Below, in pieces: positions 1-11,464 of a stretch of 64,000 bases of DNA. The stretch's first letter is position 1, and the number at the start of each line of letters is the position of its first letter. Under the pieces are notes generated by a model. That model did no database searches. It saw only the letters and a list, made by a program, of their open reading frames with translations, and was not told where the DNA came from. The stretch is from NCBI GenBank assembly GCA_029378245.1, contig JARKIF010000098.1, positions 1-64,000 on the forward strand, written 5' to 3'. The position numbers were made by a program, and so were the translations under genes. Origin of the DNA: Roridomyces roridus (Eukaryota; Basidiomycota; Agaricomycetes; Agaricales; Mycenaceae).

Positions 1-235
1 AAGCCAAATTGGGAAGTTGGTGCATGCGCCCACTTGCTCCTTACCAGCGTACTTAATTCCTACAGGGGTGTACATAAAAGCCCTATGAGCAGGAGCGGTC
101 GCCTGCTCGCGCGAGGTGCTCCCCTCGACCTCCGTCCACGGCACAGTCCAGCCATCCGCATCTTTCCCATTCGCCCTGTACAGCTCTTCGCGTACTCTCG
201 GCCACCCACCATTGGCACACAAGAGCCAAGCGGCC

Positions 236-1631
236 CTAAACGCATGGCATTGGAGGCTCTGGCTCTTGGATTTTGGAATCGGCGGGGGCTTGCAGGCGCC
301 GCGGACTGGATTGTGCGGAATGGATGTCAGCCTTCGACGACTGACCAAGATGCCCAACGTTCGCAGCGCCCTGCGCCAGGAGACGTTTTTCAGTAAGGGC
401 GTCAGGGACGTACGTCTGCAAAGTCATCTTAAGAAACTCAGGTATGCCTGGAAAACACACAACGCACAGACGTCGAAACCAACACCCCACGCACCCGACT
501 CGGCAGGGCGGGGTCGCGCACCCAGAGAAATGTCTGGTTGCGCAGAAGCAAAGAAATCCGGGGCCAGCCGGAGGTTTTGAAGTCCTAGTCAAACGCGCCC
601 GGGATCAGAATGTTAGGAGTTTAAAACTGGATGAGGCACCTCGTTATGACTCAACCTCAAGGCCAACCCAAAGGCCACGCGCACCTCGCCCGGCGCGGCA
701 GTGCGATTCCAGGTGAGCATGTTGTGCGATGTAAATTCCTTCTCGACTAGCCTGGTCTCCGTGTTAGTCCAGCGGCTTGTGGATTGCCAGCGGCGGTAGG
801 GCGTTGCCTCAGAGATAGTCCATCAGCGTCCAGAAAAGACGGGGATTGCGGGACATACTACTCTGCCATCGTTGGGCTCCAGGCTAGGGGTGGCATGAAC
901 TTAGGTCAAGCTATATTTGTTTGTAAACGTACAAATCAGTGTGCAGGACGGACCGGCGGCGGTGCAGAAGAAATCCAATGTTGGTGTAGGAGCGGTCGAA
1001 CACGGCTTGGTGCGGGTGGAGGATGATTTGCGAGGAGACAAACGAACCTAGTTCGTGTCTGGGTCTTGGAGAGGGCTCGAAGATGTGGGTCTGCAAGTCG
1101 GAGGATATTTTAATATTGTGAACTATGTTACCGCCAAGTTGCAGCTTGAGGTCCACGGCGGAGGTGTGGTATACTCCAGCCATCTCAGGCTCTGGGTCGA
1201 CTGGTGTTTCTTCCTCGTCACGGGCTCCAGTTTTCCGCCGGGCTGCTCGCAGAACAGGGATAGGATTCTCGGATGTCCGTCTGAGCAGCACAACGAACCC
1301 AGAGAGCTTTGCGAGGCGCTCTGCCAACGTCCGGACTACAGGGGCGCCGAAACGAGGACAGAATACAGCAAAACCGGACTCCTCGGGAGATATTGCAATA
1401 GGAATGGGACCGGGAGAGCATGCAGAGCGAAGTAGCATAAGAAGGGGGTGGTATTCGTGGGTTTCCAGCCAGTGAGCGGCCTCTGAAGCAGAGTTTACTG
1501 AGGCAAGCACACCCCCACGGGGGAACTGGTTCTCGAGCAGTAGTGCATCGAGGCAACTGAGTTCCCTAGCAATATCGAGTCAGAGAGTCGCAGAAATAGT
1601 AGAAAGAGAGCCACACTCACGCATCGACCAT
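236..1631 (-). CDS. Unrecognised protein, multi-exon gene
   Basis: I do not recognise this family. The model starts at ATG 1631 (MVDAELSCLDALLLENQF...), has an intron at 1566-1620 (gtgagt...ctag), and then a long exon with no low-complexity sequence. Three further introns give a continuous frame: a donor gtacgt near 940, gtatgt...gag near 790-840, and gttttaa...ctag near 575-620. A weaker donor near 500 joins the last exon, which ends at the stop 236-238. The protein would be about 420 residues, soluble, with no signal peptide or membrane segment. The start lies 90 bp from the divergent WAPL-like gene, so the two probably share a promoter region. Exon 2 is well supported. The 3' exons are inferred from splice signals and protein-like composition, and an early stop at 911 is the alternative. 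Confidence 0.5.
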
Positions 1632-1721
1632 CGAGTCTCAAAACAAGAACAAGCCTAGGGGGCGGCTGTGTGATGTGTCAAGAATAGACGAGGTGGCGGT
1701 GCCTGACAACCACTTCTTCAA

Positions 1722-4383
1722 ATGCCATCGGCGTCCTACAATCCTCGAACCTATGGACGCAAATCTCTCAAGCGCAATTTGGAGTACACCAGGGAATCTA
1801 CCCCAGAGGAAAAGCGTCGAAAACTGGAGCCTGCGGAAGAGGTCTCGACAGATGTAGAAGAAGACGAGCTAACACCACCCCGAGCGCGAAACACCCGCGT
1901 GGCTGCCCGCGACCTCTCCCAGATTTTCGACCAATTGTCTCCCAGCCTTTCGCCCACGAAATCTCCCGCAAAGCTCAAAGAACGCATGCTCTCCCGCTCG
2001 AGGACGGAATCCTCATTCGCGAGCGGAAGTGGAAGCAAGAGCTCCAGCACAAGCAGCATCGGGGCCTTGTCTCGCACCACGTCGCTGTCGCAGCTCCCTG
2101 CTAGTCCCGGGTCCAGACCCGAGGCGAAGCCATCCCCCGTCCCTCGACCAAAGCCCGTAGGCCGGACCTACGCGGGCCCTTCACGCTCCTTCCTCGTCCC
2201 GATACCAGTCAGCACTGCAACAATGGACCAGTTGCACGAGGAACTCGATGATGAGTTTGCTGCCCGCGAATCATACACGTCCATCCGCAGGCGCTGGGGT
2301 GTTGACAACTCTGAGGATGATCCATACCCTTACGGCTCGCCCACGCGCAGCGGCTCGAACGCGTCCACACCAGCCCCGTCACCCTCCAAGGGGGGAAAGG
2401 GCAAAGGAAAGGCGCGCCCAGAGCCTACCCCGCTGCCCAACGGGATGATGAATCCTTTGAAAAGCATCACCGAGTTGCGGAACCAGGGCGAGAGCCGGCG
2501 GTTTTTGGACGAGGTTGGATACCTGTGGGAGGGCTTGGATAAATCATGTGCTGTGGGGCTTCGTCGTGCAAGGTGAGATGATCCAGTCACTGGCGCTACT
2601 TCCGCTCACGCCCTTTCTAGTGCTCTAGAAATCACAACAAAGTTGTGTGAATCCGAGTTTGCGCGTAAAGCCAAAGCCGCCGATTTTATAGGGCCAACAT
2701 GGGAGCTTCTTTTATCGGCAGGGGCAGGCCAGGATGAAGACAAGGTGCGTCTTGTTCCCATTTGCATGAACCATTACTCAATTGCAGCAGCTCCTTGATA
2801 TATTATCTGTATTTTTTGCAGCACTTGTTTCAAGAGAGGCTGCTTCACTCTCGGATCTGGCTGACCGTCCCTCCTCCTCATTCACATCCACTCTCTTTGC
2901 CATCCTTAAAAACTCCCCTGATCCTCTGACCTGTATATCCGACCCTGTCCAACTCCGAAAGCTGGGGCTGTCGAAGAAGGACCAGAACTTGGTTTGTGGT
3001 TTTCTTTCTCAAGCGTTCTTTCTGATCGTTCCCAAGCTCACCACGATCCACACTGCCATTTCCTCCTCGGCTCTCTTTCCCCCTTCAACACCGCCTTCCT
3101 CAGCCCTCATGGTATCACGTTGCCTAGTCGCTCTCCCCCCTGCTTCACTTTGCTCAACCTCGGAGAATATTCAAACTCTCCTTGTAACCTTACGCACCCA
3201 CCTTTCCCCACTACTCGCGTCCCCGCTCTCGACGTTCATCACCACCTCGGCTTACAACGACCCCCAAATCGCGTTCATATGCCTATATAATATCCTCTCG
3301 CTCCTTGATTCGTATCTCGTCGGAGCTTGGGGAGAGTCGCTTGACGATGATGATGCTGCTCGAAATCAGAGCCAGGTCGACGATGCGAGGGAGGAATGGC
3401 TACTGGATGGTCTCGTTGCGCTGACCGTGTACATTGAAGTCGCCAACTCGCGGCCTAGTGCCGCGAAAGATCTCAGTGAGTTTTTATTCCATCCAGAGCT
3501 CGTTTACTGAACAACTCTAGGCAAAACACGAAGACAATGTGCACTGATCATACTCCGCCTGATCGTCCGTCTCACGCATTCGGATCAGACGTGGTGTGCC
3601 CAGTTGACGAAATCAGAGTTTTGCTTTGGGTTGATTTTGCGGGCTATCCTGCGCGGGCATTCAATGAGACTTGGACAGAGGATGATCAAGGACAATGGTG
3701 CCAAGAAGGAGGAGGACGACTCTGATCTAGAGGAGGTCGAAAGTGAGGATAAGAGCATCTCGGATGATGGCCTTGACACGCTCTGTTTGGCGCTCGGGGT
3801 TTTGACCAACCTCATACAGCTGGATGGGGAGGTCAAAGATACGCTTCGCGAGATTTGTGAGTGTCGGGTCCAACCCAGTGACGCTTTCTCAGTTGTTTTC
3901 CGTCTAGATATATCCCCGCAATGCAACTTGACCAAGATCTCCTGCCTTGCATCGTGCAAATGTCCGCAAAAGCAGCTCAGCGCGCTCGAAATTGTGGGGA
4001 GGGTATACAAAGAGCTACTCCCTACTTTGGAGACGCCGGAGGTCAAGCATGAGCCCGAGTCTGAAAACGACAACGACATGGCTGAAGCCGATATTGTGGC
4101 AGCAGGGGAAGTCCGCCTCCTGCTCTCACATCTCTCCCTGCTCTTTGGTCTCCTCATGCAGGATAATGAGGCAAATCAGAGGGTGGTTATCGATCTTCTG
4201 CCTCCAACGGCGTCAAGTGGGAGGTATAGAGGGGATGCGGCCAAGGTGGACGTCTTGCTGGGGCAAGCGAGGGAGTTTGGGTATATTTATCATGAAGCGG
4301 GGGTCGAAGGGGATGAGAAGGAGTCGGAAATGGAGAGTGTAAGGAGGATCGTCAAGTTTCTGGAGGGTCTCAGGGAAAGGTAG
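1722..4383 (+). CDS. WAPL-like cohesin release factor
   Basis: WAPL proteins open the cohesin ring and release it from chromatin in the nucleus. The first ~240 residues are disordered, rich in Ser/Pro/Arg and basic clusters. The WAPL core begins near NPLKSITELRNQGESRRF, followed by DEVGYLWEGLDK and, after an intron at 2574, SALEITTKLCESEFARKAK. It continues as an all-helical repeat to the stop at 4381. Introns are short, with gtgaga/gtgcgt/gtgagt donors: about 2574-2621, 2744-2787, 3475-3520 and 3857-3908. Their phases keep one frame of ~800 residues, normal for fungal WAPL. An acidic insert (EEDDSDLEEVESEDKS) interrupts the C-terminal half. The gene is convergent with the PBN1-like gene; the two stops are about 50 bp apart. 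Confidence 0.75.
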
Positions 4384-4434
4384 ATTATTTTCATGGTAAC
4401 AAGTAGATATATGTAATGGATGCGGTCTTGGTTT

Positions 4435-5106
4435 TTACTCCTCCCTCGCCGTCAGTACGCGATTGCCGCTATTCAAGCGCCTAACCGTTCGCCGAGCAAC
4501 GCGCACGAGGAAGAAAAAGGACGCGATAACGACGACAGCGGTACCCAGCTCGACGCGTGCGACGTCTGCAGTCGTTCCCACTGGTGTCCGAATTATTTCT
4601 TCCGGCACAGCGTCTGGAGGAGGGTGGACGGGGAAGATGGACATGCTAGCAAATGGTGCGGAAAGCGAGGGAGGCATTGGTGGAAGCGCAGAGTTGTCGC
4701 CGCCGCTGGGGCATGCGAAGAACACGTCTGGCCATGAGAGAGGTGTTTCCACGAACGTCTGTTCATCGTCAGTCGCGGGGCCATACCGCACATGAAAGGG
4801 CAGCTCGACGACACGCGAACTATCGGATGTGGCCCAAGGCGTGGTCAGCAGTACTGAAGCATCCTCTTTCGCGACTGCGGCGACTGGGAGCTCGAGGTTG
4901 GATGAAGACGGAGGCCCTGCATACTGGAAGGTATACGCGTCGGCGCGGTTGGCAAGCTCGTAGGCGTCGATAAAGACGATGGGCGGGAGGGTGTAGAGGA
5001 GATTTAGGGAGCAGTTGTCGAAGCCATCGGCGGTAATGCTGGTCTCGAAGACGGGGTGGAAGCTCTGGGGCTGGAGGATGGAACTTGAAGTTGTTGTCGC
5101 TAACAT
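4435..5106 (-). CDS. PBN1/PIG-X-like GPI mannosyltransferase subunit
   Basis: PBN1/PIG-X stabilises the first GPI mannosyltransferase (GPI14/PIG-M) in the ER membrane. Family features seen: GFDNCSLNLLYTLPPIVFID, then YELANRADAY, then the lumenal strand VVELPFHVRYGPATDDEQTF. A single C-terminal transmembrane helix follows (about ELGTAVVVIASFFFLV) with a short basic cytosolic tail. I chose ATG 5106, which gives ~220 residues. The frame stays open upstream to 5283, but that part overlaps the neighbouring F-box copy on the opposite strand. The protein is short for a fungal PBN1, and the F-box sequence begins only 78 bp upstream, so the original promoter or N-terminus may have been replaced. No intron is needed. 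Confidence 0.6.
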   Translation of the reverse strand: MLATTTSSSILQPQSFHPVFETSITADGFDNCSLNLLYTLPPIVFIDAYELANRADAYTFQYAGPPSSSNLELPVAAVAKEDASVLLTTPWATSDSSRVVELPFHVRYGPATDDEQTFVETPLSWPDVFFACPSGGDNSALPPMPPSLSAPFASMSIFPVHPPPDAVPEEIIRTPVGTTADVARVELGTAVVVIASFFFLVRVARRTVRRLNSGNRVLTAREE

Positions 5107-5184
5107 CAAAGTTGCTTTGCACCCTCCCTGGGTCACGGTAAAACAACCATTCTGCGTTGCTCGTCGAGGCTCACTACCTCCTAG

Positions 5185-6686
5185 ATGTCTTGCTGCACCC
5201 AATGCGGTGCCACCCTCGCTGCAAAGGAGGTAGAATTGGACCCAATCACAGTTGCGAGCCCTTGGACTTTGGTCCGCTGCCACGAACTCGCAAAAACGAA
5301 TGAGTCACCAAATGCCACCGAATTGGAGTTCATGCGACCCTTCTTGTCGAAAATCGCCGCGCGTTTGACGCGTTTCGACAGCGAGATAACCCAACTCAAA
5401 GATCAACTTCAACGCCTCGAAAGTGGGATGCATCCGACCTCAAACAAAACCCATGGGTCCTGACTCGAGTCAGCAGCCATTGGAGAAGGACTACCATCGC
5501 AATCCCTTCGTTATGGTCCTCGATTAACTGGTCCGACTATGGCACGTCGCCGCTGCCATTGCCGATGATTCAAGCGCAAGTAGATCGCGCCCGGATGCTT
5601 CGCATTTCTTTCTCTGCCCACGAGTCCAAAGAGAAAGCCACTCAAGTCAAAGTGTTCGAATTTCTGTCCCAACACTGTGCTCGTTGGGTCGATCTCGACC
5701 TCCAGATGACTGCAGCCCTAGTGCCGCATTTGGCCACTCTACGTGGCCGCCTGCCCTCACTCCAGAGGTCATGGCTGAAGTGGGACACAGAGCAAAGCGA
5801 AGCGGCAGTGGATCCCATGGACTGCTTTCAGACGGCGTCTTCCCTGGTGGATGTCGGGTTCCACACCGATTCACGCTTCATACCCATCTCTTTCCCCGCT
5901 CATCGACTCACCGCATATCGTGTCCGTGGGCCATGGGAGTTCCATCATCGTATCCTTAAATCGGCTCCAAATGTTGTCGAAGCAAAGATCTCCATCGATT
6001 TCGACGAGGAGGAGCCATGGCCAGATCCCCCAGATGTTGTCGACATGCCACATCTTCGCCGCCTCTTCGTGTCCGATATGGAGGTACTACCACACCTGTG
6101 GGCCCCGGCCTTGTCTGAAATCGCCCTGATGCTCGTAGATGGGGATGACCCAGAGAAGGATCTGGACGCATTCATTGTTCAGTCCTCTTGTACGCCACAC
6201 CGATTTACCCTCATTGGGCTGCTCGACGTCGTTATCACTGCAGCTATTTTCAAGAAGTATATGTTCATACGCAGCGTCGTACTTATATTCAACGATGTCG
6301 CGCATGGCTCCGAGTCAGAAAATCTGGACAAGGAGAATGCGAGTGCAGCTCTAAGTGCTCACCTTGATATTCTCACTTATAGCGACCCGCCAATATCTCC
6401 GCACCTGAACGAGATTCGTTTCGCATCATCCGAAGAACAGTCGTTCCCCATCGACTATCCTCTGTTTCTCAAAATGCTCCAGACCCGTTGCCGTCCAACT
6501 CTCGCTCTCAACACCGCTGCTTTTATTACGAAGAGTGGTCCAGACCCAGATCCTGTGACAACTGCCGGGTTGGATACTCTCAGACAGAGTGGACTGGGAC
6601 TTTTGGTCAAGTCGGGCAGCGCTGCAGAGTCGTACATTGACAGTTGGTACTTGGATTCTCCATTGTGTTACTGTAGAGGCATGTGA
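5185..6686 (+). pseudogene. F-box gene copy 1, F-box core deleted
   Basis: This is the left member of a tandem pair with the gene at 6933. It opens with the same cysteine-containing start (MSCCTQCGATLAAKE) and coiled coil (SEITQLKDQLQRLES). Then about 128 bp present in copy 2 are missing; they encode the end of the coiled coil and the F-box itself (SPLRRMPPEMLAEIFSWTL in copy 2). The loss shifts the frame, so the first ORF stops at 5463. The rest of the gene, from WVLTRVSSHWRR to the natural C-terminus at 6686, is open in another frame. The junction (GAAAGTGGGATG) coincides with a short GTGG repeat. Copy 1 keeps the full C-terminal domain that copy 2 has lost. A Skp1-binding product is not expected. 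Confidence 0.8.
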
Positions 6687-6932
6687 GGCTGGACTGTAAA
6701 TTCAAATAAATCAAAGTCCTCTATGGGTTTGTGAACCGGTCCATATACTCAGTAACGTCTTCAGAATGCGCCCGCCGAGCGCAAATAGGAGCCATTGCAT
6801 AAGATCATTCGCGTCATGATGGACGTGATGTCCCATCAGCCGTCTGTTCCTTCCAACTTTCAAGCAGCCCTGGTGGTTTGAGGTATACTTCCCATACGTG
6901 GCACATATGTGTGCTCATTGGCTTCCAGATCC

Positions 6933-8180
6933 ATGGCCGCGTTTTGCTGCCCTCAATGCGGTGCCACAACCGCCGCAAAAGAAGAATCGGACCCCATAAC
7001 AGTCGCCAGTCCTTGGACTTTGGTTCGGTGTCATGAACTCGCAAAAACGAATGAGTCTCCCAACGCCGCCCAACTGGACTTCATGCGACCCGTTTTGTCC
7101 AAAATCGCCGAGCGTTTGACGCGTTTCGACAGCGAAATATCCCAGCTCAAAGATCAGCTTCAGCGTCTGGAAGTGGAGCGGGAAAAATTGGCGCAATACC
7201 ATACTCAACACGCGGGCATCGTCTCGCCCCTCAGGCGAATGCCACCCGAGATGCTTGCGGAAATATTTTCGTGGACTTTGCCCACGATTGACGAGGTGGA
7301 GGGGGATGTATCCGACCTCAAACGAAGCCCATGGGTCCTGACTCAAGTAAGCAGTCTTTGGAGAAGGACTGCCATCGCGATCCCTTCGTTATGGTCTTCT
7401 GTTAATTGGTCCGACTTTGACGCGCCGCCGCCGCCATTGCCCATGATTCAAGCACAATTAGATCGCGCCAGGGATCTTCGCATTGGTTTCTATGCGCACG
7501 AGTCCGGAGAGAAAACCGCTCAAGTCAAGATGTTCAAATTTCTGTCTGAGCACTCTTCTCGATGGGCTGATCTCAACCTCCACATGACTGTAGCGCTGGT
7601 CCCCTATTTGGCCGCTCTGCGGGGTCGCCTTCAGTCACTCCGGAGGTTGTGGCTCCAGTGGGATACAGAGCAAAGCAAAGCGGCAGTAGATTCCATCGAC
7701 TGCTTTGCGACGGCGTCTTCCCTGTTGGATGTCGGGTTCCACACCGAGTCGCGATTTCTACCCGTCCTTTTCCCTGCCCATCAACTCACTGCATATCGCG
7801 TCCGTGGGCCATGGGAGTTCCACCATCGCATCCTTAAATTGGCTCAAAATCTTGTCGAAGCCAAGATTTCGATCGATTTCGGCGGCGAACAGCCATGGCC
7901 GGATCCACCAGACGTTGTCGATATGCCACATCTTCGTCACCTCTTCGTGACCGAAACGGGGATATTACCACAAATCCGCGCCCCGGCCTTGTCTGAAATC
8001 GCCCTGATGCTCGCAGATGAGGATGACCCCGACGAGGATCTGGACGCATTCCTTGTTCAGTCTTCCTGTGCGCCACACCGATTTACCCTCATTGGGCTGC
8101 TCGATGTCGATGTCACTGCAGCTATTCTCAAGAAATACTCGTTCATACGCAGTGTCATTCTTATATTCAACAATCATTGA
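6933..8180 (+). CDS. F-box protein copy 2, C-terminally truncated
   Basis: This is an F-box protein of the Agaricomycete type; by family it would recruit substrates to an SCF ubiquitin ligase. Starting at ATG 6933 (MAAFCCPQCGATTAAKEE), it has a heptad-rich stretch (SEISQLKDQLQRLEVEREKL), then the F-box (SPLRRMPPEMLAEIFSWTLP), then WVLTQVSSLWRRTAIAIPSLW typical of this group, then an LRR-like body. Compared with copy 1, about 340 bp are deleted just after VILIFNN. The reading frame therefore ends at 8180, while the last codons of copy 1 (a DSWYLDSP-like stretch) survive out of frame at 8181-8210. The product is ~415 residues and may still be expressed. The pair is about 85% alike over shared parts by eye, suggesting a fairly recent duplication. 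Confidence 0.75.
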   Translation: MAAFCCPQCGATTAAKEESDPITVASPWTLVRCHELAKTNESPNAAQLDFMRPVLSKIAERLTRFDSEISQLKDQLQRLEVEREKLAQYHTQHAGIVSPLRRMPPEMLAEIFSWTLPTIDEVEGDVSDLKRSPWVLTQVSSLWRRTAIAIPSLWSSVNWSDFDAPPPPLPMIQAQLDRARDLRIGFYAHESGEKTAQVKMFKFLSEHSSRWADLNLHMTVALVPYLAALRGRLQSLRRLWLQWDTEQSKAAVDSIDCFATASSLLDVGFHTESRFLPVLFPAHQLTAYRVRGPWEFHHRILKLAQNLVEAKISIDFGGEQPWPDPPDVVDMPHLRHLFVTETGILPQIRAPALSEIALMLADEDDPDEDLDAFLVQSSCAPHRFTLIGLLDVDVTAAILKKYSFIRSVILIFNNH

Positions 8181-8379
8181 TAGTTGGTACTACGATTCTC
8201 CCTTGCGTACGGACATTGCGCGAAGCTATTTCTAAATAAAATGTCGCTTTTACAAACTGTACAATAATACGCCTGGGTATCCACAACTTGACAGCGCAAA
8301 AGAGCGAAAGTCCGATCCCAAGAGTTCATCAAGGCGAGATTATGAGGTACTATACGAATTCTAGCATATTGTCCGCGCG

Positions 8380-10819
8380 TTATGACTTGTACGACATGGA
8401 AGTGCGATCGTCCGCCCACAGGCGTGCGTATTCGAGCACCAGGCGGTATACGTACACTAGAAAGAGTGAGTCAGTCAACGAGGAAAAGTAACATGAAGAT
8501 ACACGCACCCTCCATATCAATCGTCCGTCCCATCATCCGTTTCCACTGCTTCCCCGCCCGCGCGATTCTTCTCAGCTGCCGGTCCGCCTCTTCCTGCGAC
8601 GTGCCACGCGGGAGTTGGAACTGCTGCTGCGAGCTCCCCTCCACCATTGCTGCCTCCTCCACTTCTTCAGCTTCCCTCGCCACGCGTTTCATTTTCCTCT
8701 TGTCGATCCCAACCTCATCACCCATCGGTGGCCGCAACCGAGGATCACTCTCCCCAATCCGATGCTCAGCCGCCAAAGGAACCGTATTCTGGGGTCGCTG
8801 CTGCTGTAACAAACCCCGTTCTGCACGTGACACAGGGCCTGCCGGGATATAAGGTGCCGCAATCGCAGAGAGGTTCGCATAGCGCAGAGCCGCTGGCGAA
8901 GGGCCCGAAAAGTACGATATGATGTTGTAGATTTCGGCGTACGAGGCGGAGAGAGGGATATAGTGCACCCTACGCTCTGTCAGCAAGAATTTGAATGCAT
9001 TCGAGAGAAACACACCAAGGTTCGATCCAATCACTGAAATATTCATCATAGACCGTCGCCTTGACCGGCACGCTATCGCTCGCAAGGAAGGCCATGAAGC
9101 GCCCGCTATACCCGGTCCCATCGAGGTCAAGAAGGTATTTGTAACCCCAACCAACACCCAACTCGACGCTATTCCCGCGCCGGTGCTCCGCTCCCAACGG
9201 CACGACTTCTTTCACAAATGCAGTGTCCATCATGTCCACATTGAGCTCACGTACGGGGACAGAGACAGTGGTGTAGGCGCCACCAGTGGTCACTGAAACA
9301 GCCTCACCATCGGCCGCAGGCTGTGGTGGGACCGCGAAAGTGACGGACGTTGTGCGTTGCGCATCTGCAAGTGTCCCTTGGACGAGCCCAACAGACGCCA
9401 TGCGGACGAATCGATGCCGATGGTACCCAGCACCGAACCCGGGCGGGCTGTTCCCGCCGCCTGTGCTTGCGCCACGCCACCTAAAAAATGTTATAAAGGA
9501 ACAAGAAGATAAACGAAGCGCATACCATAAAGCATCGCGTTTCTCCTCCCACGGCACTTCCATCTTGTCCACGACATGTTGCTCAAGATTCACCGGGTCC
9601 CAGCCGTAAGTATACCTCCTCGTCCCGCCGTAATAGTAATGGCTCGGAATCCGAATGTCGCTGAAACCCCGTGGTCGTGAAGGCGAAAACACAGGTGCGA
9701 GTACAGAGAGCGTGCGGAAATCCGAGAAAAAGTGGCCCTGCTCGTAATGCGCTCCGGGCTGCATGCAAAAATCCAACTCGGCGTTTGTGGATTCGGAAAA
9801 CACCAGTTCGCCGCCTTCGCCTCCACCGGGGGTTTGCAGAGGTTTCTGCGCGTGCATAAGCTCGTACCGCTCGCGAAGCAGATCGCGCGGGCCACTGCCT
9901 CGCCCGCCGCTCCATCCAGCGCCGAGGGAAGAGTAGAGGCGGCGGGCGGCTGCGTCAGGAAGGCAGGTACGGCGCCATGCTTCCCAGACAGAACCGGAAC
10001 CCCCCCAGTCGTTCGACTGCCTCGGGGAAAGAAGATCGGGTACTAGGAAGAATTAACAGAAATAATAGATAGTGGGTTTCGCATACCGTTGCCAGTGAGA
10101 TTTGGATACTTGGTGTGTTCCCAAGGCACAATAACGCGACCCTCTGAACGGGCATTCACGGGAAGGTCCATGTCGGGGAGCTATTGCTAGTCAGAAGAGA
10201 GAAGAGGCCCGAAGTAATGAGAACTCACCTCCGAGACAAAGTTCTCCATCATGGCCACGAGCCCTTGCGCCCTGGCACCACCACCACCTTCAACCTCGCG
10301 TCCATCGGGGCCCAAAGTGATTGGGCGCGCCTGCCCACCCCTTATCCTGACCACGTCAATGCCAGGCAGCCTGGCAGCCGCATCCGCCCTGCTCCTCAAC
10401 TCCTCTCCTGATAATTGCCAGAACGGCTCCAAGTCGCGGACGACGGTGTCAAACTCGTCGACAAGTGCAAAGTTGTGGGTCGACGCGAATTTGTACCAGC
10501 GATCAAAGCCTGCGGGGGGAGCGCGATGATGCCGGCGGCGGTATTCGGCAGCTGCAGATGAGAGGGAGGTCGACTGGCGCGCTACTTTGGTCCGGAAACG
10601 CGTGGCAGCTGCGGTGAGCAGGTTGGGGATGGGGTGTTCCTCGCCAGCGGGTCGGCGAAGAAGCCAGCCAGTGAGGAATGTTGTCGTTGACGTCGAGGAG
10701 GGAGGGGAGGCTGCATGGAGGCCGAGACGAAGAAATACGAAAAAGACAGCGGCGACGAAGACGAGCCCGCCTTGGCGGTTCACCCAGGCTCTCGTTCGTC
10801 GGGACTGCTTCGAGTCCAT
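8380..10819 (-). CDS. GT90 (CAP10-like) glycosyltransferase
   Basis: This family includes the capsule-associated CAP10 xylosyltransferase of Cryptococcus. Starting at ATG 10819, there is a short basic tail and one N-terminal membrane anchor (GLVFVAAVFFVFLRLGL), giving a type II Golgi topology. The stem is followed by FDRWYKFASTHNF, DDLEPFW-like and PSHYYYGGTRRYTYGWDP blocks. The diagnostic GT90 core then appears: KYLLDLDGTGYSGRF, PVKATVYDEYFSDWIEPW, and after an intron VHYIPLSASYAEIYNIISYF. The last exon (after an intron at ~8462-8513) reads VYVYRLVLEYARLWADD and ends at 8380. All introns (near 10180-10230, 10040-10085, 9480-9525, 8970-9020 and 8462-8513) keep frame; the protein is ~730 residues. 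It appears intact. Substrate and linkage cannot be read from sequence. Confidence 0.85.
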
Positions 10820-11464
10820 AGAAAGAGTGAGTAAATATTTTCTGTCAATCAGTGGCGGTGTCGCCGTTTTGCTTCCGACGATCAACTTGAACTTCATTGA
10901 ACTTCAACCATCTCGTTCAGACTGTCCAGACGACTCGGAATGCATTGAAGCTCACAACAACTTATGCCACGGACGGGACCAAATCACAGCTGCTCCCGAC
11001 GGTTGCGGACTTCATACCCGCGGACGCGGCCCTGCCCGCCCTGGCTGATTGGTTTGCCTCTGAATCTGGCGTGCTGTGGGACCTTCGCCTCGTATGTTAC
11101 GGCCTTTCTTCGAAAATTGACTGTTTGCCTCGACCGCGTGAAGATGTTTTTTTTTGTCGTCCCACGTCTGTGACCACTGGAGCACCCATGCAATGGAATG
11201 TTACTGCCTCGACTCCGCGTAAACGGTAAGGATACTTCTATTTTCAATCCCACGTTTGCGACTCCTGGAGCACCCATGCAATTGAATATTACCCGGTTGA
11301 CTCGATGCCTCAAATCCGCGTGAAGATACTGATTTTTTAATCCCACGTTTGCGACTCCTGGAGCACTCATGCAAGTCTGTGTCAGTCTATCTGGGCCTCT
11401 TGCTTTATCCGAGCCCGGTCCCCTCCACCGGGGATCGAGAGCAGCGCAAGCAGAAAAAAAGGCG
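10820..11464 (+). other. Divergent intergenic stretch with an orphan ORF fragment and tandem repeats
   Basis: No complete gene is visible. From 10893 a frame without an ATG reads protein-like sequence (LKLTTTYATDGTKSQLLP, DAALPALADWFASESGVLW) up to a possible donor near 11092. It could be an upstream exon or decayed remnant of the transglutaminase-like gene that follows. The rest holds the tandem repeat listed separately. The GT90 start lies at 10819, so the region also acts as its upstream sequence. Confidence 0.3.
11140..11375 (+). repeat. Three-copy degenerate tandem repeat, ~80-90 bp unit
   Basis: Three units each carry a T-run, then TCCCACGTYTGYGAC, then CTGGAGCACCCATGCAA, followed by CCGCGTGAAGAT-like sequence. 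The units begin near 11150, 11240 and 11333. The second and third are most alike. It sits directly upstream of the transglutaminase-like ORFs, with no coding sense on the plus strand. Confidence 0.75.

Noticed and set aside
34..600. Several plus-strand ORFs at the left edge.
   Set aside because: They are antisense to the splice-supported 3' exons of the gene at 236-1631 and have no protein-like features.
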